From Streptomyces fragilis (GTDB taxonomy: Bacteria; Actinomycetota; Actinomycetes; Streptomycetales; Streptomycetaceae), in contig NZ_BEVZ01000004.1 of assembly GCF_003112515.1 (NCBI RefSeq), positions 806,001 to 870,000 on the forward strand: DNA of 64,000 nt, written 5' to 3'. A program made the position numbers and the translations under genes. Every line of letters begins with the position of its first letter. The stretch's first letter is position 1. A model generated the notes under the pieces. It searched no databases, was not told where the DNA came from, and saw only the letters and a list, made by a program, of their open reading frames with translations. This document shows, piece after piece, positions 15,442 through 23,785 of this stretch.

Positions 15442-15578
15442 GGAAGAACCCTCCGGGAGCGGGGATTGGGGCCTCGCCGGCTTTGTCTGTCGGACGGGCC
15501 CGGCCGGGTACGGTCCACCGGCCCCGGCCATCGTAGCGACGTGCTGTCGGAACCTTTAGCGCAGCCCTGCCGATGTGA

Positions 15579-16187
15579 TCAAACCGGTAGCCCCAGCGGG
15601 GGTGCGAAAGGGGGGAATTCGGCACAAGTCGGATCGAAATCATCCGGGCGATCGGAACGAATCAGTCGGGTGAGTCGTTCGCGTGCCAGTTGCCGCAGCT
15701 CCTCGGCGGCGACCACCCGCTCGTCCTCCGGGGTCAGGGCCAGCCGGCTGCGGACGGTGGCGAGCAGGTGGTTCAGGGAGTCCTCCGGGGCCACGCCCTC
15801 CAGCGAGAGCACGAAGCCGTGCCCGAACCGCTGCTCGTAGGCCACCCAGGCGGCGCGCACCGCCGTGCGGGCGGCGCGCGGCATCGAGCGGACCACCCGC
15901 AGCTGCTGCTCGGACCACAGCCCGCCTCCGCCCGGCGTGGCGGGCAGGGTGGCCGCCGCGAGCGGGTCGTCCGCCGCGAGGAAGGTACGGGCGAGTTCGT
16001 CCGTCCGGAGCATCCGGCACTCCTCGCGGACGGCTCCCAGCAGTTCGTCGGGCGACAGGTCGTAGGCCGCCTCGTCGGAGGCGGCGAGCAGGGACGCGAG
16101 ATCCGGGTACGGCCGGTGGGCGGCCATCCGGCCGGCCCAGCGCTCGCTGCGCAGGCAGCAGGCGAGGAGGCGCCGGGCGGCGGTCAC
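15579..16187 (-). CDS. 2-oxo-4-hydroxy-4-carboxy-5-ureidoimidazoline (OHCU) decarboxylase
   Basis: About 202 residues. The fold matches OHCU decarboxylases, which complete the uricase pathway by turning OHCU into S-allantoin. Visible conserved stretches are ACCLRSERWAGRM followed by PYPDL, WSEQQLRVV, VAYEQRFGHGFV and LATVRSRLALTPEDERVVAAEEL. The usual catalytic His lies in HRPYPDL. The GTG at 16187 is the first clear start, but homology appears to begin a few residues earlier (LERFNRAP), so a CTG near 16205 or a GTG near 16374 may be used. No uricase, HIU hydrolase or allantoinase is next to it, so the rest of the pathway must be elsewhere. It diverges from the hexosaminidase gene. Confidence 0.75.
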   Translation of the reverse strand: MTAARRLLACCLRSERWAGRMAAHRPYPDLASLLAASDEAAYDLSPDELLGAVREECRMLRTDELARTFLAADDPLAAATLPATPGGGGLWSEQQLRVVRSMPRAARTAVRAAWVAYEQRFGHGFVLSLEGVAPEDSLNHLLATVRSRLALTPEDERVVAAEELRQLARERLTRLIRSDRPDDFDPTCAEFPPFAPPLGLPV

Positions 16188-16480
16188 GGGTGCCCGGTTG
16201 AACCGCTCCAGGCCGTCGGGCGCGGCACGGCCCTGTTCCGGGATGCGTGGCGAAGGCAGCGGGAGTCCTCGGCGGGTTCCGGGGCGCCGGGTCGGGGCGC
16301 CGGATGCGGTCGTCAGGAACGATGCGCGGACGATGTGGGAGGTGTGGACACACGGTAGCGGTGCGACCACGGAGGCGGTAGCCGAATATGCGTCTTTCAC
16401 CCGCAGGGGAGAGAAACGGCCCACGGGTGGACGCCGCGCGTCGGCGGGCGATCGGGACGAATCGCTCCTACGTTGGCAAG

Positions 16481-18136
16481 GTGAGCCAGCACAGTCGTCA
16501 CAGCGCGAACAGCTCGAAGCACGGAAGGCCCCGCCGGTCCGCCGACCGGGTGAAGCGGATGCGGCAGGCCCGGTGGGGCGCGGCGGCCGTGGTCGCCGCC
16601 GGCTCGGCCGTCCTGGCCTACGGCCTCTGGCCGGCCGGCCACGACGGCGGGTCGCCCGGCAGCCGCACCCCCGCCGGCACCCGGGCGGCGCCCGCCTCGC
16701 CCACGCCGGTGTCCGGGCCGCCACGGACCATCCCCGCCGTCACCGAGTACACCGCGGCCTCCGGGCCCGGCTGGAGGCCGGCGAAGGACGCCCGGGTGGT
16801 GGTCGGCGACGACGGCCTCGCCGACGAGGGCCGGCTGGTCGCCCGGGAGCTCGGGATGACCTACGCCGGGGAGAAGGCCGCCCGCGACCGCGAGGCCGGC
16901 GACCTGCGCCTGGAGGTCGCCGGCGACCGGGGGGCGAACCCGGAGTCCTACCGGCTGACGGTCGACGGCGGCCGCGTGGTGATCAGCGGGCCGGCCGAGG
17001 CGGGCGTCTTCTACGGCACCCGCACGCTCAAGCAGATGGTGACCGCGAGCGGCGGCGCCCCCGAGGGCGTCGTCCGCGACGAGCCGGCCGAGCCCAAGCG
17101 GGGCCTGATGCTGGACATCGCGCGGAAGTTCTACTCGGCCGCCTGGATCGAGGACCGCGTCCGGGAGATCGCCGACCTCAAGTACAACGAGCTGGGCCTG
17201 CACTTCTCCGACGACCAGGGCTTCCGCGTCGAGTCGAGCAGCCACTCCGAGGTGGTGACGGACCCGCACCTGACCAAGGCCGAGGTGAACCGGATCGTCG
17301 CCCTGGCCCGCAGCCTGCACGTGCGGATCGTCCCGGAGATCGACTCGCCCGGGCACCTGGGCGCGGTGCTCGCGGCCCACCCCGACCTCCAGCTGTACAA
17401 GGCCAACGGCCGGCCGGCCGCGGGGGCGATCGACATCTCCAAGCCGGCCGCCGGCAAGCTCGTGGACGAGCTGATCCGGGAGTACGCCGAGGTCTTCCCG
17501 GGCACCGAGTGGCACCTCGGCGCCGACGAGTACGTGGCGCTGCTGGCGAGCGACCCGGAGGCCACCTACCCCGGGCTGGCCGCCGCCGCCCGCGAGAAGT
17601 ACGGCCCCGGCGGCACCGTCGAGGACCTGACCACCGGATGGCTCAACGACCGGGCCGCCACGGTCAAGAAGCTGGACCGCACCCCGCGCGCCTGGAACGA
17701 CGGCTTCTTCGACGGCGGCGCGGTGGCGCCGTCGCAGGACATCCAGGTGGCCTACTGGACCGGCAAGGAGATCGGCGCGCGGGAGCCCTCCGAGTTCCTG
17801 GAGCGCGGGCGCAAGCTCATCAACTACAACGACGAGTACCTCTACTACGTGCTCGGCGAGCCGCTGACCTTCGTCTACCCGACCGGGCAGCGGATCTACG
17901 AGCAGTGGACCCCGTTCGTGGTGCGCGGCACCACGGCGGTGCCCGAACGGTACGACTCCCAGATCCTCGGGGGCTCGCTGGCCGTCTGGGGCGACCGGCC
18001 GAACGCCCAGACCCAGGAACAGGTGGCGGCCGGGCTGCGGATGCCGCTGCGGGCGACCTCGCAGAAGCTGTGGGACCGGCGCGAACCGTCGCTGAGCTGG
18101 GCGGAGTTCCAGCAGCTCGCGGAGCGGCTCGGCTGA
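16481..18136 (+). CDS. GH20 beta-N-acetylhexosaminidase, membrane-anchored or secreted
   Basis: 551 residues. An Arg-rich N-terminus is followed by a hydrophobic segment (about residues 28-46, WGAAAVVAAGSAVLAYGLW), a Pro/Ala linker, a GH20 N-domain (about 90-205) and the catalytic barrel. Motifs are KRGLMLDIARKFY, LHFSDDQGFRV, PEIDSPGHLG and the Asp-Glu pair in WHLGADEYVAL, where most GH20 enzymes have GGDE. It should release terminal GlcNAc from chitin, muropeptide or glycan ends outside the cell. GTG at 16481 is preferred: TACGTT lies 6 bases upstream with no ribosome site (leaderless). An ATG at 16388, 11 bases after GGAGG, is an alternative giving 31 extra residues. Confidence 0.88.
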   Translation: MSQHSRHSANSSKHGRPRRSADRVKRMRQARWGAAAVVAAGSAVLAYGLWPAGHDGGSPGSRTPAGTRAAPASPTPVSGPPRTIPAVTEYTAASGPGWRPAKDARVVVGDDGLADEGRLVARELGMTYAGEKAARDREAGDLRLEVAGDRGANPESYRLTVDGGRVVISGPAEAGVFYGTRTLKQMVTASGGAPEGVVRDEPAEPKRGLMLDIARKFYSAAWIEDRVREIADLKYNELGLHFSDDQGFRVESSSHSEVVTDPHLTKAEVNRIVALARSLHVRIVPEIDSPGHLGAVLAAHPDLQLYKANGRPAAGAIDISKPAAGKLVDELIREYAEVFPGTEWHLGADEYVALLASDPEATYPGLAAAAREKYGPGGTVEDLTTGWLNDRAATVKKLDRTPRAWNDGFFDGGAVAPSQDIQVAYWTGKEIGAREPSEFLERGRKLINYNDEYLYYVLGEPLTFVYPTGQRIYEQWTPFVVRGTTAVPERYDSQILGGSLAVWGDRPNAQTQEQVAAGLRMPLRATSQKLWDRREPSLSWAEFQQLAERLG

Positions 18137-18182
18137 ATCCCCCTGGACGGCGCGGCGCCGTCGGACGTATGTTCCCCTCTCC

Positions 18183-18220
18183 GGTGCGGGCGGGCCACGG
18201 CAACGTGACCCGCCCGCACC
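18183..18220 (+). terminator. hairpin after the hexosaminidase gene
   Basis: A 12-bp perfect inverted repeat (18183-18194 and 18209-18220) with a 14-base loop lies 46 bases after the stop. It precedes the ribosome site of the next gene by about 40 bases. Confidence 0.65.
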
Positions 18221-18270
18221 GCTGCGTCCACCCGCACCGCCGTGCGCCGTCACCTTTCCGGGAGTCCGTC

Positions 18271-19107
18271 TTGCTCTGCCTCAACTGCCACAGATCCGAG
18301 GCCCGGCCCGGGGGGACGCACTGCGCCGGGTGCGCCTCCGGGCAGTGGCCCGGCGCCGCGGCCGGCGCACCGAGCGCCTGGCTCCGTCCGCCTGTGACGC
18401 TGGGCCGGTGGACCGCCGCGCTGCTCGGACTGGTCGCCCTGACCGACCTGTTCGCGGTGGTGACGGACCACGGGATGTACGACACGGTGCGCGAACGGGC
18501 GGCTGCCGGGGCCGCCGTGATCGACGTCTACACCACTCACGCCGAGAACCAGCTGATGGTCGTGGCGGCCGTCGCGCAGGCCGTCGCCTTCAGCGCCTGC
18601 GGCGTCGTGTTCCTGGTCTGGTTCCACCGAGTCCGGGTCAACGCCGAGGTGTTCCGTCCGGACGGGCACGAGATGAAGCGGGGCTGGGCGATCGGCGGCT
18701 GGTTCGTCCCGGTGGCCAACCTGTGGTTCCCGCGGCGGATCGCCGGCGACATCTGGCGGGCCTCGGCGCGGGCGGGAGAGCCGCGCTCCGAGGCCCTGCT
18801 CAACCTGTGGTGGACGCTGTGGCTGGGCAGCTGGGCACTGGGCCGGATCGCTTCGCGCGCCTACGACAGCGCCTTCCAGGGGGACGCCGCACCGGTCGAC
18901 GCGGCCGGCGACGGCCTGCTCTGGATGATGGCCTCGGACGGGTTCGACGCCGTGACCGCGGTGGTGGCCGCGGTCTTCGTACTGCGGCTCTCCGCGGCGC
19001 AGCACGAGAAGGCGGTGGCCCTGGCGGCCGCGGTGGCCGCCGAGACGGCCCCCGCGGCCGGGGTTCCGGCCCCGCCCGCGACACCCGTACCGCCGCACGG
19101 CGCCTGA
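18271..19107 (+). CDS. DUF4328 membrane protein with zinc-ribbon start
   Basis: 278 residues. A zinc-ribbon-like pair (CLNC and CAGC, 18 residues apart) opens the protein, followed by four to five membrane helices. The DUF4328 signature is present as GWAIGGWFVPVANLWFPRRI and LNLWWTLWLGSW. The Pro/Ala-rich C-terminus is disordered. Function of the family is unknown. TTG at 18271 is chosen because GGGAG lies 8 bases upstream and the Cys motif starts at the third codon. No operon partner: a terminator precedes it and the sigma-factor gene follows after 257 bases. Confidence 0.7.
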   Translation: MLCLNCHRSEARPGGTHCAGCASGQWPGAAAGAPSAWLRPPVTLGRWTAALLGLVALTDLFAVVTDHGMYDTVRERAAAGAAVIDVYTTHAENQLMVVAAVAQAVAFSACGVVFLVWFHRVRVNAEVFRPDGHEMKRGWAIGGWFVPVANLWFPRRIAGDIWRASARAGEPRSEALLNLWWTLWLGSWALGRIASRAYDSAFQGDAAPVDAAGDGLLWMMASDGFDAVTAVVAAVFVLRLSAAQHEKAVALAAAVAAETAPAAGVPAPPATPVPPHGA

Positions 19108-19364
19108 CGCGGTGACGGGCGACGGCCGGGACCGCCACCCCCCACAGGAGAGGCCCCGACCGTCGCGGTGCGGGCCGTCACCGGCCCGCACTCGTTTCAG
19201 CGCCGACGCCCGCGGATTTGTCACACCACGCACACAAAAAGTGCCGTGAGCTCCCCTGAGCACGTGGACGTGGGCGTTCCGGCCCCGTAACGTGCCTGGG
19301 GCGACGGAGACGAACCGGACCGCGGGCGCGGTGCCGGTCTGGGCGCGAGAAAGGCACGCGTGGC

Positions 19365-20102
19365 GTGGGGGACGACGCGGAGCTGACCGCCGCGGTGCAC
19401 GCGGCACAGGACGGGGACGAGACCGCGTTCCGGACTGTGTACCGCACGGTGCACCCTCGGCTGCTCGGCTATGTACGGACATTGGTGGGCGACCCGGACG
19501 CCGAGGACGTGACCTCGGAGGCCTGGCTGCAGATCGCCCGCGACCTCGACCGCTTCACCGGCGACGCCGACCGCTTCCGCGGCTGGGCGGCGCGCATCGC
19601 CCGCAACCGGGCGCTGGACCACATCCGCATGCGCGGCCGCCGCCCGGCGACCGCGGGCGACGAGACGGAACTCGCCGACCGGCCGGCGACCACGGACACG
19701 GCGGCGGAGGCGATCGACGCCCTCGCCACCGACCGCGCGTTCGCGCTGATCTCCCGTCTGCCGGCCGACCAGGCCGAGGCGGTGGTGCTGCGCGTGGTGA
19801 TGGGGCTGGACGCCAAGTCGGCCGCCGCGACGCTCGGCAAGCGGCCCGGCGCCGTGCGGCAGGCGGCGCACCGCGGACTGCGCAAGCTGGCCGAGCTGCT
19901 CGCGGAACCCGCGCCGGGGGCCGGGCGCGGCGCGGGGCGCGGGCCGGGGCCCGAGCCGACGACGGCCTCCTCGGTGGAGGCGGTGGCGGAACGGCTCGGC
20001 ATACTCGGGCTGGTGCCGCAGCCGCCCCGGTGGCCGCGCCAGAAACTGGTGACGTCCGCCGGAGTGACGTACGCGCCGACGCGGACGCAGAAGGACATGT
20101 GA
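19365..20102 (+). CDS. ECF-family RNA polymerase sigma factor
   Basis: 245 residues. Region 2 spans about residues 25-95, with VYRTVHPRLLGYVRTLVGDP, EDVTSEAWLQI and FRGWAARIARNRALDHIR. Region 4 spans 125-180, with AFALISRLPADQAEAVVLRVVMGLD and the helix-turn-helix AATLGKRPGAVRQAAHRGLRKL. A 65-residue Gly/Ala/Pro-rich tail extends beyond the usual ECF length and has no recognisable partner domain. GTG at 19365 has a moderate GAAAGG upstream. The stop overlaps the next start (TGATG), pairing it with a single-pass membrane protein that probably acts as its anti-sigma factor. Confidence 0.88.
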   Translation: MGDDAELTAAVHAAQDGDETAFRTVYRTVHPRLLGYVRTLVGDPDAEDVTSEAWLQIARDLDRFTGDADRFRGWAARIARNRALDHIRMRGRRPATAGDETELADRPATTDTAAEAIDALATDRAFALISRLPADQAEAVVLRVVMGLDAKSAAATLGKRPGAVRQAAHRGLRKLAELLAEPAPGAGRGAGRGPGPEPTTASSVEAVAERLGILGLVPQPPRWPRQKLVTSAGVTYAPTRTQKDM

Positions 20103-21289
20103 TGCCCGACGAGCACGACAGGTGGCTGGACCGCGAGACGGCGGAGCGCCTGCTGCGCGGTGAGCGCCTGGGCGCGGGAGACTCCGGGGCGGCCCGGGAC
20201 CTCGCGCGGGTGCTGGACGCCCTTTCGGCGGCTCCGGCCGATCCCGCGGACCGTGCCGCGCACTCCGCGGCCGGCGAGGACGCCGCGCTGGCCGCCTTCC
20301 GTGAGGCTCGGGCCGCGCGCGGCGCGGCCGGCACGGGCACGCCCGACACCCCGGGTGCGGCGTTCCCGGTGCGGGGGCACGCGCGGCGCGGGCGCGGCGC
20401 CGCCCGGCACCGGTTCGTGCTGGCGGCGGTGCTGGTGGCCGGCGTGGTCGGCGGCGGCGCGGCGATCGGCGGCGGGCTGCACGGCTTCGTCTCCGGGGAC
20501 CGTGCCCCGGCCGGGTCGGTGGCCACCGGGATGCCGGTGCCCTCCGGCACGACCACTCCGGTGCCGCTGGGCTCGGAGGCGCCGGCGGCCCCTCTGTCCG
20601 GTGGCGCCCTGTCGGGTGTCACCGACGGCGTCGGCGTCCGGCCGCCGGCCGGGAGCGGCGCGTCGGCCGGTGGCACGGGCGGCGACGGTAGCGCGACGTC
20701 CGGGGCACACGACGGCGCGACGTCCGGCCCGGACGGGCGCGGTGACGCGAGGGACGCCGCCGGAAGCGGTGAGGCGCACGGCGACAGGAACGGCCCCGGC
20801 GCCGGTGGCGGCTCCTCCGGCGGGCGGTCCGGGGACCGGGGCCGCGGGTCCCGGGAGTCCCTGCGCGACACCTGCCGCGACCACCTGGCGGGGCGGTCCC
20901 TGACGGCGGAACAGCGCCGCGAGCTGGCCGCCGCGGCGGGGAGCGCCGGGGTGTCCGCGTACTGCGCCGGTCTGGTCGGCGACGGCGGCGAGGCGCCGGC
21001 CGACGGCTCGCTGAAGGGCGACGACGACGGGGACGACCAGGGCCACCGGGACCACCGGAAGAAGGACCGGCGCGGGGAGCGGGGCGAGTCGGCGGAGAAC
21101 GGGCGGCGCACGGTGGCCGGCCAGGCGGCCGGCGAGCGAGGCCCGGGCGCGGGCAGGGGCGGCGCCGGCCGCGCCCGCGAGACCTCCGCCCACGACCGGA
21201 CCTTCCGCCCGGAAGCCGGCTCCCCGGCCGAGCGGGGCACCCGGCGCGAGCGCGGCGCGGAGCCCGCGACCGCCGGCCGCCGTGGCTGA
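20102..21289 (+). CDS. single-pass membrane protein coupled to the ECF sigma factor, putative anti-sigma factor
   Basis: 395 residues. The cytoplasmic N-terminus (1-100) is acidic and helical with WLDRETAERLLRGE. One membrane span follows at about 108-130 (RFVLAAVLVAGVVGGGAAIGGG), then a long extracytoplasmic Ser/Gly/Thr-rich region. A short ordered patch at about 262-305 has two cysteines (DTCRDHLAGRSL and AYCAGLV), followed by an Arg/Asp-rich tail. No zinc-binding HxxxCxxC anti-sigma motif is seen. The one-base overlap with the sigma gene and the topology suggest a membrane-bound regulator of that sigma factor. This is inference from position; similar low-complexity partners are common in Streptomyces. 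Confidence 0.65.
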   Translation: MPDEHDRWLDRETAERLLRGERLGAGDSGAARDLARVLDALSAAPADPADRAAHSAAGEDAALAAFREARAARGAAGTGTPDTPGAAFPVRGHARRGRGAARHRFVLAAVLVAGVVGGGAAIGGGLHGFVSGDRAPAGSVATGMPVPSGTTTPVPLGSEAPAAPLSGGALSGVTDGVGVRPPAGSGASAGGTGGDGSATSGAHDGATSGPDGRGDARDAAGSGEAHGDRNGPGAGGGSSGGRSGDRGRGSRESLRDTCRDHLAGRSLTAEQRRELAAAAGSAGVSAYCAGLVGDGGEAPADGSLKGDDDGDDQGHRDHRKKDRRGERGESAENGRRTVAGQAAGERGPGAGRGGAGRARETSAHDRTFRPEAGSPAERGTRRERGAEPATAGRRG

Positions 21290-21320
21290 CATCTCGGTCG
21301 CGCCGGGGCACTTCGGGGCG

Positions 21321-21785
21321 TCACGCCCGTGGAAGGTCCGTGAGCAGTTCGCGATGGGACGGTTGCAGGCCCTCCGGGAGGTCTCCCGGGTCGCACCACC
21401 TCGCCTCGAGGATCTCGAAGTCGTCCACGACGAGTTCACCGCCCACCAGCTGCGCCTCGTAGGCGACCTCCAGCCGTAGCCGGAAGCCGCTCCGCAGCCG
21501 GAGCAGCCGCCCGGGCCGGACGTCGAGGCCGGTCTCCTCCTTGACCTCGCGGACGACCGTCTGCCCGAACTCCTCGCCGCGCCGGGCGAACCCGGTCGGC
21601 AGGCCCCACGGCAGCGCCGGGTTCCACAGCCGGTGCCGGAGCACCAGCACGCGCCCCGCGTCGTCGCGGACCACTCCCGTCACGCCCACCATGAAGGTGG
21701 CGTTGGCCAGGCGGAGGATCCGCCACTGCCAGGAGCCGCGGAGCCGCCTCCACACGGCGGCGATGAGGCGGTGAGGGGTCGTCAC
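21321..21785 (-). CDS. Nudix hydrolase
   Basis: 154 residues. The Nudix box is complete: GFARRGEEFGQTVVREVKEE, followed by TGL, fits Gx5Ex7REUxEExGU. The N-terminus begins TTPHRLIAAVWRRLRGSWQW, a short basic helical stretch, then the beta strand FMVGVTGVVRDDAGRVLVLR. It should cleave a nucleoside diphosphate linked to another group; the substrate is not predictable. GTG at 21785 is the first start in frame near the domain. It is divergent from the TetR-controlled operon and shares a 145-bp intergenic region with it, so repression could affect both. Confidence 0.88.
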   Translation of the reverse strand: MTTPHRLIAAVWRRLRGSWQWRILRLANATFMVGVTGVVRDDAGRVLVLRHRLWNPALPWGLPTGFARRGEEFGQTVVREVKEETGLDVRPGRLLRLRSGFRLRLEVAYEAQLVGGELVVDDFEILEARWCDPGDLPEGLQPSHRELLTDLPRA

Positions 21786-21858
21786 GCACCCATCGTAGGC
21801 GGGCGCCGCGCCCGCCCGCTCCTGCCCGCACCCCTTCCGCCCGGCCCCCACGGGCGAC

Positions 21859-21917
21859 TTGAACATGTTCAAAAAGAGGTCTACCTTCGTCTCGTCAGCG
21901 TTTTTGAACGCGTTCAA
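21859..21917 (+). promoter_or_regulatory. promoter flanked by two perfect 14-bp palindromic operators
   Basis: TTGAACATGTTCAA (21859-21872) and TTGAACGCGTTCAA (21904-21917) are both perfect palindromes sharing TTGAAC-NN-GTTCAA, with centres 45 bp apart. The first contains a -35 (TTGAAC, 21859-21864), followed after 17 bases by TACCTT (21882-21887) as the -10, so transcription should start near 21894. The second palindrome then lies just downstream of the start point, ideal for repression. The TetR gene at the end of this operon is the obvious ligand-responsive binder. Confidence 0.8.
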
Positions 21918-21930
21918 GGAAGGTGGGGGC

Positions 21931-22344
21931 ATGGACCTCACGGTGATCACGTACGTCGTCTACCTGGCCGTCAGCATCGGGCTCACGGTCTGGGTGGCGC
22001 GCACCCTCAGCAGCAACGGGCGGATCTTCCTCGCCGACGTGATGAGGGGCGACGAGAAGCTGGCCGGTGCCGTCAACCACCTGCTGGTGGTCGGCTTCTA
22101 CCTGGTCAACTTCGGCTTCGTCGCCCTGTACCTCAACCGCGACGAGGCCGTCGCGGACGCCCGCGGCGTCTTCGAGGCGCTCTCCACCAAGCTCGGCGTG
22201 GTGCTGCTGGTCCTCGGCGTGCTGCACCTGGGCAACGTGTGGGTGCTCAGCCGGATCCGCCGGCGGGGGCGCATGGAGCGGGAGAACGTTCCGCCGGTGG
22301 ACCCGCAGGCGTGGGCGGCTCCGGCCGCGCCGACCGGGGCGTGA
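21931..22344 (+). CDS. small integral membrane protein of a TetR-regulated operon
   Basis: 137 residues with three likely membrane helices (about 5-22, 47-70 and 88-107) and a basic cytoplasmic tail. I do not recognise a named family beyond Streptomyces hypothetical membrane proteins. GGAAGGTGG precedes the ATG at 21931, and the second TTGAAC palindrome sits immediately upstream. The stop overlaps the next GTG (GTGA), coupling it to the DCC protein. The partners suggest a redox or lipid-related membrane function, but nothing in the sequence shows an active site. Confidence 0.8.
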   Translation: MDLTVITYVVYLAVSIGLTVWVARTLSSNGRIFLADVMRGDEKLAGAVNHLLVVGFYLVNFGFVALYLNRDEAVADARGVFEALSTKLGVVLLVLGVLHLGNVWVLSRIRRRGRMERENVPPVDPQAWAAPAAPTGA

Positions 22345-22856
22345 CCGCGGTGAGCCGGGTGCCGGTCACCGGTCTGACGGTGCTGTACGACGCCGGCTGC
22401 CCGCTCTGCCGGCACCTGGGCGACTGGCTGCGGCGGCAGCCCAAACTGGTCCGGCTGGACATGGTGCCCGCGGCCTCGGAGGAGGCCAGGCGCCGCTTCC
22501 CCGGGCTGGACCACGGGGCCACCCTGGACGAGATCACGGTGGTCGGCGACGCCGGCCAGGTCTACCGGGGCCCGGCCGCCTGGATCGTCTGCCTGTGGGC
22601 GCTGCGCGAGCACCGTCCGCTCGCCCACCGGCTCAGCACGCCGGCGGGCGAGCGGGTGGCCCGGGCCGCGGTGCTGGCGGCCGCCAAGTGGCGGGCGCAG
22701 TTGCGGCCCGGGGCGTCCTCGGGCGTCCCCTCCGGCGTCCCGGGCCGCTGGGGCGGCGGGGTGTACCGGCGGGAGGACGGCTGGGTGTACCACCCCGACG
22801 CGGGGTGGACGCTCGACGCCCGGGGGTGCTCCGACGGGGCATGCCCCGCGGGCTGA
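22341..22856 (+). CDS. DCC-family (DUF393) thiol-disulfide oxidoreductase-like protein
   Basis: 171 residues. The signature LYDAGCPLCRHLGDWLRR (about residues 14-31) is the DxxCPxC motif of the DCC/DUF393 family, which resembles thioredoxin folds with a CxxC pair. LDEITVVGDAG and RGPAAWIVCLWAL follow as in family members. A C-terminal Gly/Arg-rich tail is variable. GTG at 22341 overlaps the stop of the membrane-protein gene. The family is thought to act in thiol redox chemistry, often next to membrane proteins, but substrates are unknown. Confidence 0.82.
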   Translation: MTAVSRVPVTGLTVLYDAGCPLCRHLGDWLRRQPKLVRLDMVPAASEEARRRFPGLDHGATLDEITVVGDAGQVYRGPAAWIVCLWALREHRPLAHRLSTPAGERVARAAVLAAAKWRAQLRPGASSGVPSGVPGRWGGGVYRREDGWVYHPDAGWTLDARGCSDGACPAG

Positions 22857-22878
22857 CGGCACTGGTTAGGCTCGGGGC

Positions 22879-23751
22879 GTGCCCGAACCGAAGGATTCCA
22901 GGACCCCGAAGCCCAAGAGCGAGCAGACCCGCACGCTGATCCTGGAGACGGCCATGCGCCTCTTCCAGGAACGGGGCTACGACCGCACCACGATGCGCGC
23001 CGTCGCCCAGGAGGCCGGGGTGTCGGTGGGCAACGCCTACTACTACTTCTCCGGCAAGGAACACCTGATCCAGGGCTTCTACGACCGGATCGGCGCGGAG
23101 CACAAGGTGGCGGCCCGGGCGGTCCTGGAGCGGGAGACGGACCTGCAGGCCCGGCTGGCGGGGGTGCTCAAGGCCTGGCTGGACGTGGCGGAGCCGTACC
23201 ACGAGTTCGCGGCGCAGTTCTTCAAGAACGCCGCCGACCCGGACTCGCCGCTGAGCCCCTTCTCCACCGACTCCAGGGCGCCGCGCGAGGAGTCCATCGG
23301 CATCTTCCGCGAGGTGCTGGCGGGGTCGAAGGCGAAGGTCCCGGCCGAGCTGAAGGACACCCTGCCGGAGCTGATGTGGCTCTCCCTGATGGGACTGGTC
23401 GTCTACTGGGTCTTCGACCGCACCCCGGGCCGCGAGCGCAGCTACCGGCTGGCCGAGCGGGGCGCCCGGCTCACGACGCTGGGCGTCACGCTGGCCCGCT
23501 TCCGGGTGCTGCGGCCGCTGGTCCGCGAGGTCCACGAACTGTTCACGGACTTCCTGCCGGGGATGGGGGACCCGGACGCCGAACGTGCCGAGGGCGGAGC
23601 GAGGGCGGAGGGCGCGGGCGCGGACGCGCCCGCGCCGGGGCCCGCGTCCACCGGGAGGCGGGCCCCGAAGCGGGCCGCCTCGGCGGAACGGGACCGCGGC
23701 GGCGACGGCAGCGCCGACAGCACCGACGCGAAGCCGGCGTCGGACGCCTGA
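22879..23751 (+). CDS. TetR-family transcriptional repressor
   Basis: 290 residues. The N-terminal DNA-binding domain is clear: EQTRTLILETAMRLFQERGY and TTMRAVAQEAGVSVGNAYYY with FSGKEHL (about residues 14-65). The ligand domain runs to about residue 225 and ends in LVREVHELFTDFLPG, followed by a 60-residue disordered acidic/Pro tail. GTG at 22879 sits 6 bases after TAGGCT, so a second leaderless promoter may add to read-through from the operon. It probably binds the two TTGAAC-NN-GTTCAA palindromes upstream and autoregulates. The ligand is unknown. Confidence 0.9.
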   Translation: MPEPKDSRTPKPKSEQTRTLILETAMRLFQERGYDRTTMRAVAQEAGVSVGNAYYYFSGKEHLIQGFYDRIGAEHKVAARAVLERETDLQARLAGVLKAWLDVAEPYHEFAAQFFKNAADPDSPLSPFSTDSRAPREESIGIFREVLAGSKAKVPAELKDTLPELMWLSLMGLVVYWVFDRTPGRERSYRLAERGARLTTLGVTLARFRVLRPLVREVHELFTDFLPGMGDPDAERAEGGARAEGAGADAPAPGPASTGRRAPKRAASAERDRGGDGSADSTDAKPASDA

Positions 23752-23785
23752 CCCGGGGGGCGCGGCGGTACGGCGACGGACGGGG

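Noticed and set aside
15579..16353. Extended N-terminus for the OHCU decarboxylase up to 16353 or beyond
   Set aside because: The open frame continues but has no ATG and only weak similarity before LERFN; kept as a start uncertainty rather than a longer call.
19108..19205. A long-range 9-bp inverted repeat as terminator
   Set aside because: The loop would be about 60 bases and the arms are imperfect; not convincing.
19213..19240. Rex-like redox operator (TTTGT ... ACAAA)
   Set aside because: The spacing and inner bases do not fit TTGTGAA-N4-TTCACAA.
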